Of a stretch of DNA of 64,000 nt, positions 32,518 to 41,881 are shown piece by piece (the first letter of the stretch is position 1; every line of letters starts with the position of its first letter). Source of the DNA: Adlercreutzia equolifaciens DSM 19450. Its GTDB lineage: Bacteria > Actinomycetota > Coriobacteriia > Coriobacteriales > Eggerthellaceae. The translations under genes were made by a program, and so were the position numbers. The stretch is taken from NCBI RefSeq assembly GCF_000478885.1, contig NC_022567.1:744001-808000 (forward strand), read 5' to 3'. The notes below the pieces were generated by a model, which was not told the origin of the DNA, made no database searches, and worked only from the letters and a program-made list of their open reading frames with translations.

Positions 32518-33426
32518 ATGGATTTCGCAGGGATCGTGGACATCGCGCTGCCCGTCATCTACGTGCTCGTCGGCGCGGTGCTCGTATGGTTCGTCGTGGA
32601 ATTGGCGCTCACCATCCGCTCGACGCGCTCGACCATCGACGACGCCCATAAGGAGCTCACCCCCACGCTGAAGAACGTGGAGAAGATCACCGCCCAGGTC
32701 GATCCCCTCATCGCCCATGTGGATGCCCTGGTAACTGACCAGATCGACCCGCTGCTTACCCGCGTGAACGAGATCGCCGAGGAGGCCAAGCCCGCCGTGG
32801 GCCGCGTCGATCCGCTGGTGGAGCGTCTGTCGCTCACGGTGGACGCGGCGAATTTGGAACTCATGCGCGTCGACCAGATTCTGGAAGACGTGACCCAGAT
32901 CACCGATTCCGTCTCGAAGGCCGCCGGGGCCATGGATACCGTGACGAGCGCTCCGATTGATTTGGTGAACTCGCTCACGGGCAAGTTGCGCAGCAAGTTC
33001 AAGCCGCGCTACGCCTCTGACGAGTCCGTGAGCTTGGGAGCCGCTGCCGACGCTAGCGCCGCCGCGAAGGCCGGCCGCGCGCCCGAGCGCGGGGCGACTG
33101 TTGCCGACGCCGTCTCGGCCATGGGGGATGCCGCCCGCGCCGTCGTCGCCGAGGGCAAGGACCGCCGCGCCGCTGTCAAGGCCGCCAACGCGGCCAGCCA
33201 AGAACGTGCCCGCGACTTCGAAGACCAGCTCTCCGGCACCGCCGGCACCATCGCCGATGCGGCCGTGGCCAACGCCAACGCCGATACCGACACCGACGCG
33301 CCGACCGCGTCTGCGACGGCCCCTGCCGACCCCGCAGCCGCTGCCTCGCCGGCCGTCTCTCCCAACGCCGCCGCGGCTAAGGCCAAGCCGGCCCCCGTGG
33401 GGAACAGCCCCTACACCGTTCAGTAG
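32518..33426 (+). CDS. DUF948-like membrane-anchored coiled-coil protein
   Basis: 302 residues, AAGGAGG before the start. One N-terminal membrane helix (IVDIALPVIYVLVGAVLVWF), then a long heptad-rich coiled coil (~35-150; ELTPTLKNVEKITAQVDPLI) as in DUF948 proteins, and a long Ala/Asp/Pro-rich disordered tail (~165-302). Function is unknown; such proteins are associated with the envelope in Gram-positive bacteria. It precedes the AI-2E permease gene by 21 bp, probably as an operon running into alaS. Confidence 0.75.
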   Translation: MDFAGIVDIALPVIYVLVGAVLVWFVVELALTIRSTRSTIDDAHKELTPTLKNVEKITAQVDPLIAHVDALVTDQIDPLLTRVNEIAEEAKPAVGRVDPLVERLSLTVDAANLELMRVDQILEDVTQITDSVSKAAGAMDTVTSAPIDLVNSLTGKLRSKFKPRYASDESVSLGAAADASAAAKAGRAPERGATVADAVSAMGDAARAVVAEGKDRRAAVKAANAASQERARDFEDQLSGTAGTIADAAVANANADTDTDAPTASATAPADPAAAASPAVSPNAAAAKAKPAPVGNSPYTVQ

Positions 33427-33447
33427 CTTGCACCTGAGGAGATTCCC

Positions 33448-34881
33448 ATGAGCACCGACGCGTCTCAATCGCAGGGAGGAGCCGACGCGCCCGCTTCCGT
33501 CAACAACCCGCGCAGCGCGGCCGCCGCGGCCACCGCTGCCGCCAACGCCATCTCGCGCACCAAGCAGGCCCGCGCCCGCACGCGCTTTTTCGACCTGTGG
33601 GCCGTGGTGGCGGCCATCCTGCTTCTGGCAGCGATCGTCTACCTGCTGAACATCCTGTCGGTGCCCGTGGCCATTCTCATCTGGACCGTCATCATCGTCT
33701 TCTGCCTGCGCGGCATTGTGAACGGGCTGGAGAAGCACCACGTCAACCGCGGTTTGGGTACCACGATCGCCTACATCATCATGGCGCTCGTGCTCGCCCT
33801 TATCGGCTTCCTTCTGTTCTCGCCAATGTTCGGCTTGAACGCTCAGTTCAACGACTTGGTCAGCAACCTGCCCCATTATGTTGATGCGGTCATCGCCTGG
33901 GGCAACGACCTGTACGCCCGCTATGCCCCGATGCTCGAGGACGAAACGGTGAAGAACGTCATCAGCGAGGTGCAGAAGTCGGCCGCATCCTGGGCCTCCT
34001 CCATCGCCCAGGGCAGCGCCAACGGCATCGTGGCCTTCTCCACGACGCTGGCCAACGGCCTTATGGCCTTAGGGTTTGCGCTCGTCATCGCCTTCTGGAT
34101 CCTCATGGAGCTGCCGGCCATGGGCCGCGAGACGCGCCGGCTCATCGGCCCCAAGCACGCCGAGGACGCCGAGTTCTTCCACGCCACCTTCACCCGCGTC
34201 ATGGGCGGCTACATCAAGGGAACGCTTCTACAGTGCGCCGTCATCGGCGTGGGCTGCGGCATTCTGTTCCAGGTCGTCGGCGTGCCCAACGCGGCCGTGC
34301 TCGGCCTCATCACCGGTGTGATGAACATCATCCCCATCATCGGCCCGTGGCTGGGAGGTGCGCTCGCGGCCATCGCGGCCGTCTTCGTGAGCCCGCTGGT
34401 GGCCCTTATCGCCCTGGCCGGGACCGTGGTCATCCAGCAGCTCGTCTACACCTTCGTCTCGCCGAAGATCATGGCGAACTCGGTGGACATCCACCCGGCC
34501 CTCACCCTTATCGCGTTGATGGTGGGCTCGGCCCTCGGCGGCGCCATGAGCGGTCTTATGGGGTCGCTCGTGGGCATGCTCGCCTCCATCCCGCTGGTGG
34601 CCGTGGCCAAGTCGGTGTTCGTCTACTACTTCGAGAAGAAGACCGGCCGGCACCTGGTGGCCGAGGACGGCGTGTTCTTCAAGGGCGTGCCGTCGGACAA
34701 CGAGGAAGTGAACCCGCTGTCGGACGCCACGTCACCGGGCGTCACCACCGGCTCCATGAAGCCCATCAAGCTGGACGACGCGACGCTGTTCGGCCGCAAG
34801 TTGCCGAAGCTGCGCTCGCAGGCCCATGGGAAGGTGACGGCGCGCCATTCCCATGATGACACGTCGTCTTCCAAAAAGTAG
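33448..34881 (+). CDS. AI-2E family transporter (PerM/YdiK-type permease)
   Basis: 477 residues; GAGGAGATTCCC before ATG. A ~45-residue disordered Ala-rich N-terminus precedes about eight membrane helices. Conserved segments: GLGTTIAYIIMALVLALIGF, MGGYIKGTLLQCAVIGVGCG, GVMNIIPIIGPWLGG and VYTFVSPKIMANSVDIHPAL. Members export varied substrates (AI-2, Na+/H+ exchange, others); the substrate here is not predictable. A hydrophilic C-terminal tail of ~90 residues is present. Confidence 0.85.
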   Translation: MSTDASQSQGGADAPASVNNPRSAAAAATAAANAISRTKQARARTRFFDLWAVVAAILLLAAIVYLLNILSVPVAILIWTVIIVFCLRGIVNGLEKHHVNRGLGTTIAYIIMALVLALIGFLLFSPMFGLNAQFNDLVSNLPHYVDAVIAWGNDLYARYAPMLEDETVKNVISEVQKSAASWASSIAQGSANGIVAFSTTLANGLMALGFALVIAFWILMELPAMGRETRRLIGPKHAEDAEFFHATFTRVMGGYIKGTLLQCAVIGVGCGILFQVVGVPNAAVLGLITGVMNIIPIIGPWLGGALAAIAAVFVSPLVALIALAGTVVIQQLVYTFVSPKIMANSVDIHPALTLIALMVGSALGGAMSGLMGSLVGMLASIPLVAVAKSVFVYYFEKKTGRHLVAEDGVFFKGVPSDNEEVNPLSDATSPGVTTGSMKPIKLDDATLFGRKLPKLRSQAHGKVTARHSHDDTSSSKK

Positions 34882-34947
34882 CGCGCAAGGAGCGCTATAA
34901 TCTGCTGCAACTGTTTTCGTTGACCGTAAAGGACGGATAGAACACCT

Positions 34948-37584
34948 ATGCGTTACATGACCACCGCTGAGATTCGCGAGAAGTACCTGAACTACTTCCA
35001 GGAGAAGGGCTGCAAGCTCGTGCCCTCCTCCTCGCTCATTCCCGACGATCCGTCGCTTCTTCTGACGAGCGCCGGCATGGTGCAGTTCAAGCCCTACTTC
35101 CTGCAGCAGAAGCAGCTGGAGGCGCCCTACATCGGCACCACCTCCGTGCAGAAGTGCGTGCGCACCAACGACATCGACATCATCGGCACCACGGGCCGCC
35201 ATCTGAGCTTCTTCGAGATGCTCGGCAACTTCTCCTTCGGCGAGTACTTCAAGGAAGAGATGTGCGCCTGGGCCTACGACTTCTCCGTGAACGTGCTGGG
35301 GCTGCCGCCGGAGCGTTTGTACTTCACGGTGTTCGAGGATGACGACGAGACCATCGAGATTTGGAAGAACCTGGGCGTGCCCGAGGACCACATCTCGCGC
35401 CTCGGCGAGGACGACAACTTCTGGCGCGCCGGCCCCACCGGCCCCTGCGGCCCCTGCTCGGAGATCTACTACGACCAGGGCCCCGAGTTCGGCTGCGGCA
35501 GCCCCGACTGCGCGCCGGGCTGCGACTGCGACCGGTTCCTGGAGTACTGGAACTGCGTGTTCACCCAGTACGACGGCCAGGAGGACGGCACCTTGGCGCC
35601 CCTTCCCAAGAAGAACATCGACACGGGCATGGGGCTCGAGCGCATGGCCGCCATCATGCAGGGCGTGCAGTCCAACTACGAGACCGACGTGCTGCGCAGC
35701 CTGGTGGCCGTGGGCGAGCGGCTGGCCGGCGTGACTTACGGCGAGGATGCCGAGACCGACCTGGCCCTGCGCATCATTGCCGATCACTCCCGCTCGGTCA
35801 CCTTCATGATCGCCGACGGCATTCTGCCGGGCAACGAGGGACGCGGCTACGTGCTGCGCCGCCTGCTGCGCCGTGCCATCATGAAGGCCCAGCTCATCGG
35901 CATCGAGGGGCACTTCCTCAACGAGTACGTGGACGAGATCGTGCGGCTCATGGGAGATGTGTACCCCGAGATCGTGGAGAACCGCGAGCTTGAGCGCGGC
36001 CTCATCATGGCCGAGGAGGACCGCTTCGGCGCCACCCTGCGCCAGGGCCAGGCCTACCTGGAGGAGGCCCTAGGCAAGCTCGAGGGCGACGTGCTCTCCG
36101 GCGAGGAGGCCTTCACCCTGCACGACACCTACGGCTTCCCCGTGGAAGTGACCCAGGAGATCGCGGAGGGCCGCGGCGTGAAAGTGGACATGGAGGCCTT
36201 CGAGGCCGCCATGGAGGCTCAGCGCGAGCGCGCCCGCGCCGCCGGCGCGAAGGACGCCGAGGCGGCCTGGTCCACCTACGGCGGCATCTACAGTGATCTT
36301 TTGAACGAGCTCGGCCCCACGGAGTTCATCGGTTACGATGCCACCGCCGCCGAGACGCGCGTGCTGGCCGTCGTCGTCGATGGCGAGCGCGTGGGCACCC
36401 TGGCGCCGGGGCAGACCGGCGAGGTGGTGCTGGCCGCCACGCCCTTCTACGCCGAGATGGGCGGAGAAGTGGGGGACACCGGCATCATCGAGAACGGCGA
36501 GGGACGCATTTTCGTGCTGGACACGAAGGCTCCCGAGAAGGGCCTGTTCGTGCACGCGGTGCGCGCCGAGGAGACCGGGCTTGCCGAGGGCGATACCGTC
36601 GTGGCCCGCGTGGACGCGAACCGCCGCGCCGCCATCGAGCGCAACCACACCGCCACCCACATCCTGCATGCCGCGCTGCGCCGCGTGCTCGGCGACCACG
36701 TGAAGCAGGCCGGCTCCTACGTGGGGCCCGACCGCCTGCGCTTCGACTTCACCCATTTCGAGGCGTGCACGCCCGAGCAGCTGGCCGAGGTGGAGCGCGA
36801 GGCCAACGAACACATCATGAGCGCCACGCCCACCACCATTTACGAGACGTCGCTGGAAGAGGCCCGCGCCGCCGGCGTGACGGGCTTGTTCGGCGAGAAG
36901 TACGGCGAGGTCGTGCGCGTGGTGGAGGCGGGCGACCTCTCCCGCGAGCTGTGTGGCGGCTGCCATGTGAGCAACACCGCCGAGATCGGCTTTTTGAAGA
37001 TCACGAGCGAGTCGTCGGTGGGCGCCAACGTGCGCCGCATCGAGGCCGTGACGAGCTGCGGCGCGCTCGCCTATGTGAACAAGGTGGAGGCCGAGCTGAA
37101 GGAGGCCGCGGCCACCTTGCGCGTGCCGCCCTTCGACGTGTCCGAGCGCGTGGCGGCCGACCAGAAGGCCCTGAAGGAGATGCGCACCAAAGCCAAGCGC
37201 GCCAAGAGCATGATCGGCGACGATATGTTCGCGACGTTGCTTTCCCAAGTGCAGCAGGCGCCGGCGGGGTATCCCGTCATCATCGCGCGCACCGAGGTGC
37301 GCGACGGCGGGCAGATGCGCAACATGTGGGATGTCGTGCGCAGCCGCATGGACGCGCCCGGCGCCATGGTGGTGGCCGGTGTGAACGACGGCAAGCCCGT
37401 ACTCATGGCCGCCGGCACCGACGAGGCCGTGGCGGCGGGTTTCAACGCCGGGGCCATCATCAAGGCCATGGGCCCGGCCATCCAGGGCGGTGGCGGCGGC
37501 AAGCCCACCATGGCCCAGGCCGGCGGCAAGAACCCCGACGGCATCGACGAGGCCCTGGAGATCGCCCGCAACATGATCCTGTAG
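34948..37584 (+). CDS. alaS: Alanyl-tRNA synthetase
   Basis: 878 residues, full family length. Class II catalytic core (GMVQFKPYFLQ, RCxRTNDID-like CVRTNDIDIIGTTGRH), editing-domain zinc site NHTATH (566-571) with CGGCH (669-673), the tRNA-recognising C-Ala region and the terminal GGGGGKPTMAQAGGKN motif. It charges tRNA-Ala, one isoacceptor of which is at 4601. In many Gram-positive genomes ruvX and mltG follow directly; here they begin 13.8 kb further on, after the restriction-modification island. Confidence 0.96.
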   Translation: MRYMTTAEIREKYLNYFQEKGCKLVPSSSLIPDDPSLLLTSAGMVQFKPYFLQQKQLEAPYIGTTSVQKCVRTNDIDIIGTTGRHLSFFEMLGNFSFGEYFKEEMCAWAYDFSVNVLGLPPERLYFTVFEDDDETIEIWKNLGVPEDHISRLGEDDNFWRAGPTGPCGPCSEIYYDQGPEFGCGSPDCAPGCDCDRFLEYWNCVFTQYDGQEDGTLAPLPKKNIDTGMGLERMAAIMQGVQSNYETDVLRSLVAVGERLAGVTYGEDAETDLALRIIADHSRSVTFMIADGILPGNEGRGYVLRRLLRRAIMKAQLIGIEGHFLNEYVDEIVRLMGDVYPEIVENRELERGLIMAEEDRFGATLRQGQAYLEEALGKLEGDVLSGEEAFTLHDTYGFPVEVTQEIAEGRGVKVDMEAFEAAMEAQRERARAAGAKDAEAAWSTYGGIYSDLLNELGPTEFIGYDATAAETRVLAVVVDGERVGTLAPGQTGEVVLAATPFYAEMGGEVGDTGIIENGEGRIFVLDTKAPEKGLFVHAVRAEETGLAEGDTVVARVDANRRAAIERNHTATHILHAALRRVLGDHVKQAGSYVGPDRLRFDFTHFEACTPEQLAEVEREANEHIMSATPTTIYETSLEEARAAGVTGLFGEKYGEVVRVVEAGDLSRELCGGCHVSNTAEIGFLKITSESSVGANVRRIEAVTSCGALAYVNKVEAELKEAAATLRVPPFDVSERVAADQKALKEMRTKAKRAKSMIGDDMFATLLSQVQQAPAGYPVIIARTEVRDGGQMRNMWDVVRSRMDAPGAMVVAGVNDGKPVLMAAGTDEAVAAGFNAGAIIKAMGPAIQGGGGGKPTMAQAGGKNPDGIDEALEIARNMIL

Positions 37585-37605
37585 CGACGCGGAAGGGCGA
37601 TTGCA

Positions 37606-37641
37606 AGAGGGGCGTGGCGATTTGCCTCGCCCCTCTTTTTG
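37606..37641 (+). terminator. Terminator of alaS
   Basis: AGAGGGGCG / CGCCCCTCT stem (37606-37614, 37628-37636) followed by TTTTT. Confidence 0.85.
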
Positions 37642-37695
37642 CGCCTTGGGGTATGCGGCTATGCGTGTTCGAGAGAATTTCGTTGAACGACGGTC

Positions 37696-37791
37696 ATGTC
37701 GGTATAAATGTCGGTATAAATGTCGGTATAAATGTCGGTATAAATGTCGGTATAAATGTCGGTATAAATGTCGGTATAAATGTCGGTATAA
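37696..37791. repeat. Tandem repeat, 12 bp x 8 (ATGTCGGTATAA)
   Basis: Eight exact head-to-tail copies of a 12-bp unit in the 305-bp gap before hsdM. Each unit carries TATAAA. Because the unit is a multiple of three bases and lies outside genes, changes in copy number would alter promoter geometry, not reading frame. Confidence 0.95.
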
Positions 37792-37848
37792 CCGCGTCGT
37801 CTGGGAGCATTGCCCCAATTGATTCTCACGCTGTAATCAAGCGTTAGC

Positions 37849-37854
37849 TATAAT
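37849..37854 (+). promoter_or_regulatory. -10 element of the hsd operon
   Basis: Perfect TATAAT, 35 bp before the hsdM ATG and 57 bp after the tandem repeat. No consensus -35 at 16-18 bp spacing (TTGATT is 24 bp away), so an activator or the upstream repeat region may matter. Confidence 0.55.
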
Positions 37855-37889
37855 GAATCGATCTGCGCTGAGATTCGAAAGGGAACGGA

Positions 37890-40400
37890 ATGAACAAGCA
37901 ACAGCTTGCTGCGAAAATCTGGGAATCTGCCAACCGCATGCGGGGCAAGGTGGATGCGAGCGAGTACAAGGACTTCATTCTCGGCTTTATCTTCTACAAG
38001 TACCTCTCCGAGAAAGAGGAGCAGTTCTTCCTGGGCGAGGGCATGACGGTCGCCGATTTGGAACAGCTGGTGGAAGAGGATGAGGAGACCGTGGGCTATG
38101 CCCAGAACCGTCTCGGCTACTTCATCTCCTATCAGAACCTGTTCTCCACCTGGGTCCGGGCCGGCAACGACTTCGCCGTGTCACGGGTGTATGAAGCGCT
38201 CTCGGCCTTCAGCCGCCTCGTGAGTCCCCATTACAAGCAAGTGTTCGACGGCATCTTCATCACCCTTCAGACGGGCTTAAGCAAGCTTGGCGACAACACC
38301 GGCTCGCAGACGAAAGCCGTGCGCGACCTCATCCATCTCATTCAAACCATTCCCATGAGCACGCGTCAGGATTACGATGTGCTGGGCTACATCTACGAGG
38401 ATCTAATCTCAAAATTCGCCTCCAACGCGGGCAAGAAGGCCGGCGAGTTTTACACGCCCCACGAGGTGTCGGTGCTTATGGCCGATATCGTGGCCCATCA
38501 TCTACAAAGTCAGGATAACATTCGCATCTACGACCCCACGAGCGGTTCCGGTTCGCTGCTCATCACCATCGGCGACGCGGTGAAGCGCCGCATGGGAGAT
38601 GAGGACGGCATCGCCTACTACGCTCAGGAGCTCAATCAGTCTACCTATAACCTTACCCGCATGAACCTCATCATGCGGGGCATCAAGCCATCGAACATCA
38701 CGGTGCGCAACGGCGACACCCTGGAAGACGACTGGCCTTATTTCGACGATTCGGATCCGTCGGGTACCTACGACCCGCTTTACGTGGACGCGGTGGTTTC
38801 CAATCCTCCGTATTCGCAGCGATGGGAGCCGGAAGGCAAGGAGAACGATATTCGGTTTGCCTACGGTGTCGCCCCGCGTTCGAAGGCGGACTACGCGTTT
38901 CTGCTGCACGACCTATACCATTTGAAGCCCTCGGGCATCATGTGCATCGTCTTGCCTCACGGTGTCCTGTTCCGAGGGGGAGAGGAGGGCGCGATTCGTC
39001 GCAACCTCATCGAGAATGACAAGATCGCCGCCATCATCGGGCTGCCGGCCAACATCTTCTTCGGCACGGGCATCCCCACCATCATCATGGTGCTGCGCCA
39101 GAAGCGAGACGAGAGCGATGTGCTTATCATCGACGCTTCCAAGGACTTTGAAAAAGTTGGGAAGAACAACCAGCTGCGCTCTTCCGATATTCGTCGTATT
39201 GTCGATACCGTCACGGCGCGTCAGACGGTCGAGGGCTACTCGCGCCTCGTGAAAAAGGACGAGATCCGCGCCAACGACTACAACCTGAACATCCCGCGCT
39301 ATGTGGATTCCTCCGAGCCTGCGGAATCGTGGGACCTGTATGCATCCATGTTCGGCGGCATTCCGATTCAGGAGATTGACGCCCTCGGCAAGTATTGGGA
39401 GGCGCTTCCCGGGCTTCGCGAGGAGCTGTTCGCGGCCGAAAACGCTCATTGTGTTCGTTCCAGATGCGAAGATACGACCGCTCTGGTCCGGGAAAACGAG
39501 TCGGTTAAGAGCTACATCGCGCGGTATCAGACGGCGTTTTCGGAGCTGCGCCAGCAGCTCGTCTCGACGCTTATCGGCGGCTGGGAGCATGTCGATGCGC
39601 CTAGCGCGGAGGCGTCGGTGGCCGAAGAGGTGTTCCGGCTTGTGGAGCCGTTCTCTCTGGTCGATAAGTACGACGCTTACCAGGTACTCGACGATGTATG
39701 GAATGTTGTCGCCGCTGATTTGGAAGTGCTGCAAACGGAAGGCTTCGATGCGGCGCGGAAAGTCGATCCGGAGTACGTGCTCAAAAAGAAGGGCGGTAAA
39801 GACGTCGAGGTGCAGGACGGCTGGAAGGGCCATGTTCTGCCGTTCTCCCTTGTCCAGAATGCCCTACTGAGCACAGAAGCTGCGCAGCTGCATGACTTGC
39901 AGGATGAAATGAGCCGCTTGAACGGGGAATGCGAGAGCTTAAAAGAAGAGCTGCCCCGCGAGGATGCCGAAGAGAGCGACTCCGATGAGCCGTGCGATTT
40001 GACAGAGGAGGAAATCGCAGCGAAGCAGACGGAGTTCGCGCTGCTGCAGAAGAAGCTGAAGAGCCTGAAGAAAGAGGCCAAGGTTCAGGAATCGGCACTT
40101 GAGGATAAGACCCGCGAGGCTATCGAGGCGCTGACCGACGAGCAGGTGTATGAGTTATTTGAGGCCAAGTGGGTCACGCCTCTCATGGGCGACTTGAATG
40201 CGCTCCCGCAGGCATCCATCGATCGTCTGATCAAGAAAGTGAATGCACTGGAGGAGAAATACAAGGACACCTATGCCGATGTGGCGGAGCAGATCGGCGA
40301 GGCCGAAAAGGAATTCGATGCTATGCTCGGTCAGCTCGTGGGCGACGAGTTTGATATGCTCGGCATCGCAGAACTGCGTAAGCTTCTGGGCGGTGAGTAG
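37890..40400 (+). CDS. hsdM: Type I restriction-modification DNA methyltransferase subunit HsdM
   Basis: 836 residues, AAAGGGAACGGA before ATG. N-terminal HsdM domain (NRMRGKVDASEYKDFILGFI, FYKYLSEKEEQ), AdoMet motif I DPTSGSGSLL (~213-222), and the N6-adenine catalytic motif NPPYSQRW (~304). Residues ~640-836 add a long charged coiled coil, making it longer than the ~500 of E. coli HsdM. It methylates adenine at the site chosen by HsdS and protects host DNA. The stop overlaps or touches the hsdS start. Confidence 0.95.
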   Translation: MNKQQLAAKIWESANRMRGKVDASEYKDFILGFIFYKYLSEKEEQFFLGEGMTVADLEQLVEEDEETVGYAQNRLGYFISYQNLFSTWVRAGNDFAVSRVYEALSAFSRLVSPHYKQVFDGIFITLQTGLSKLGDNTGSQTKAVRDLIHLIQTIPMSTRQDYDVLGYIYEDLISKFASNAGKKAGEFYTPHEVSVLMADIVAHHLQSQDNIRIYDPTSGSGSLLITIGDAVKRRMGDEDGIAYYAQELNQSTYNLTRMNLIMRGIKPSNITVRNGDTLEDDWPYFDDSDPSGTYDPLYVDAVVSNPPYSQRWEPEGKENDIRFAYGVAPRSKADYAFLLHDLYHLKPSGIMCIVLPHGVLFRGGEEGAIRRNLIENDKIAAIIGLPANIFFGTGIPTIIMVLRQKRDESDVLIIDASKDFEKVGKNNQLRSSDIRRIVDTVTARQTVEGYSRLVKKDEIRANDYNLNIPRYVDSSEPAESWDLYASMFGGIPIQEIDALGKYWEALPGLREELFAAENAHCVRSRCEDTTALVRENESVKSYIARYQTAFSELRQQLVSTLIGGWEHVDAPSAEASVAEEVFRLVEPFSLVDKYDAYQVLDDVWNVVAADLEVLQTEGFDAARKVDPEYVLKKKGGKDVEVQDGWKGHVLPFSLVQNALLSTEAAQLHDLQDEMSRLNGECESLKEELPREDAEESDSDEPCDLTEEEIAAKQTEFALLQKKLKSLKKEAKVQESALEDKTREAIEALTDEQVYELFEAKWVTPLMGDLNALPQASIDRLIKKVNALEEKYKDTYADVAEQIGEAEKEFDAMLGQLVGDEFDMLGIAELRKLLGGE

Positions 40401-40401
40401 C

Positions 40402-41667
40402 GTGGATGAGCAGCGTAAGCCCGAAAAAGCCCTCGTTCCCTCCCTCCGCTTCGAGGGATTCAACGACCCTTGGGAACAGCATGAGTTTGGCGGTGATCTA
40501 GTTTCTGTCGAAACTGGAACAAATCAATTGGGTAGTGTGCAAGACGAAGGAGCGCCGCTACTGAAGATGGGCAACATTCAACGTGGCTATTTCATGCTGA
40601 GCAAGTTGGAGCATTTGCCGGATGGAGAAAAGGTTGCTCAGGGGCATTTTGCCCACTATGGCGACTTTCTCTTCAATACACGTAACACATTGGAGCTGGT
40701 TGGAAAAGGTGCCACTTGGATTGGCGAAAGCAAGAAATATGCGTTTAACAGCAATATCGCGAGATTTGAGATGAAGGGAATTGACACCTTCTTCTTCAAT
40801 TATCTCTACAATACGGACGAGATGATCAAGCAAATCCACTCTAGAGCGATGGGGACAACAAGCGTTGCGGCAATATATCCACGCAGTCTGAAGTCGATCT
40901 TATATTATGCTCCGCCAATTGACGAACAGTATGCAATCGGGAAGCTTTTGCTAAAGCTCGACTCGCTCATCGCCCTTCATCAGCGTAAGCATGGGAAACT
41001 AAAGACGGTAAAACAATCACTGCTTGAGAAGATGTTTCCCAAAGAAGGCGAGGATGTACCCGAGATCCGCTTCGAAGGATTTACTGAACCTTGGGAACAG
41101 CGTAAATTTGGAGAGCTAGCGTTGCTCCGACGGGGATTAACGTACACTCCAAATGATGTTGTCGATGCGCAGCAAGGTACTCGCGTTCTGCGTTCCTCGA
41201 ATATCAACGAAGACAGATTTGAGCTATCTAGTGATGACGTTTTCGTTTGCGAAGATGCTGTTAATATCGATCCAGTTCAGAATAACGACATACTGATAAC
41301 TGCGGCAAATGGCTCAGGCAGGCTTGTTGGAAAACGGGCGCTGATCAAGGGTTTAACTGACAGTGCGGTTCATGGCGGATTCATGTTGCTCGCCTCGACA
41401 GAGGAACCTGATTTCCTCAATGCCGCCATGGGCGCAGAATGGTATAGACGTTTTCTTCATATGGGGGTAGCCGGCGGCAATGGGGCATTAGGGAATTTAG
41501 ATTCAAAAGCGCTGCGTGACTATGATTTGCTGGTTCCGAATCAGGGCGAGCGAAAAGCCATCGGCGCCCTCTTCCAGAAGCTCGACTCGCTCATCGCCCT
41601 TCATCAGCGTGAGCTGGAAATCTTGAAGAATCTGAAAAAGGCTATGCTTGAAAAGATGTTTGTTTAA
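40402..41667 (+). CDS. hsdS: Type I restriction-modification specificity subunit HsdS (expressed copy)
   Basis: About 421 residues from GTG 40402 (GTG 40393 is an alternative, overlapping the hsdM stop). Two target-recognition domains: TRD1 (~25-180) and TRD2 (~230-395), each starting with a WEQ(R/H) motif and ending in a conserved helix (KLDSLIALHQR). The DNA for each helix contains a near-identical 37-bp repeat (40954-40990, 41578-41614). Each TRD reads half of a bipartite recognition sequence. Two silent cassettes with the same flanks lie at 45794-46340 and 46358-46903, so this gene is probably one state of a switching system. TRDs have lower GC than the surroundings. Confidence 0.93.
   Translation: MDEQRKPEKALVPSLRFEGFNDPWEQHEFGGDLVSVETGTNQLGSVQDEGAPLLKMGNIQRGYFMLSKLEHLPDGEKVAQGHFAHYGDFLFNTRNTLELVGKGATWIGESKKYAFNSNIARFEMKGIDTFFFNYLYNTDEMIKQIHSRAMGTTSVAAIYPRSLKSILYYAPPIDEQYAIGKLLLKLDSLIALHQRKHGKLKTVKQSLLEKMFPKEGEDVPEIRFEGFTEPWEQRKFGELALLRRGLTYTPNDVVDAQQGTRVLRSSNINEDRFELSSDDVFVCEDAVNIDPVQNNDILITAANGSGRLVGKRALIKGLTDSAVHGGFMLLASTEEPDFLNAAMGAEWYRRFLHMGVAGGNGALGNLDSKALRDYDLLVPNQGERKAIGALFQKLDSLIALHQRELEILKNLKKAMLEKMFV
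40954..40990 (+). repeat. 37-bp hsdS repeat (one mismatch), central in hsdS
   Basis: AAGCTCGACTCGCTCATCGC... ending CATCAGCGTAAGC. It differs by one base (A for G) from the three perfect copies. Confidence 0.9.
41578..41614 (+). repeat. 37-bp hsdS repeat, end of hsdS TRD2
   Basis: Perfect copy, ending CATCAGCGTGAGC. Identical to 46850-46886 and to the reverse complement of 45794-45830. Confidence 0.95.
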
Positions 41668-41695
41668 TACTTACGCTGACGAAAGGAAGCAAAAA

Positions 41696-41881
41696 ATGGA
41701 TCGTGAACGGGCAATGAAAGAGGCCATCCATTCAGGAGAGATGGAGGGCGCGTACGTGTCTGCGGAATTTCGCGAGGATGCCGACGAGTACGTCGCTGGA
41801 GAGATATCCATCGAAGAGCTCATGAAGCGCACGAAGCGTCGGTGGACGAATCGCAAGGAAGTCGTTTCCCATGGCGCATGA
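41696..41881 (+). CDS. VbhA-like antitoxin of the Fic pair
   Basis: 61 residues from ATG 41696 (GAAAGGAAGC before it). Small helical protein with SGEMEG at residues 13-18, matching the Fic-inhibition motif [ST]xxxE[GN] in which the glutamate blocks ATP binding by the Fic toxin. The downstream half (YVAGEISIEELMKR) is the VbhA-type helix. Overlaps the fic start by 11 bp, so the two are translated together. Lies between hsdS and hsdR. Confidence 0.85.
   Translation: MDRERAMKEAIHSGEMEGAYVSAEFREDADEYVAGEISIEELMKRTKRRWTNRKEVVSHGA

Noticed and set aside
37696..37791. CRISPR array
   Set aside because: Repeats are 12 bp, directly joined, without spacers or cas genes.
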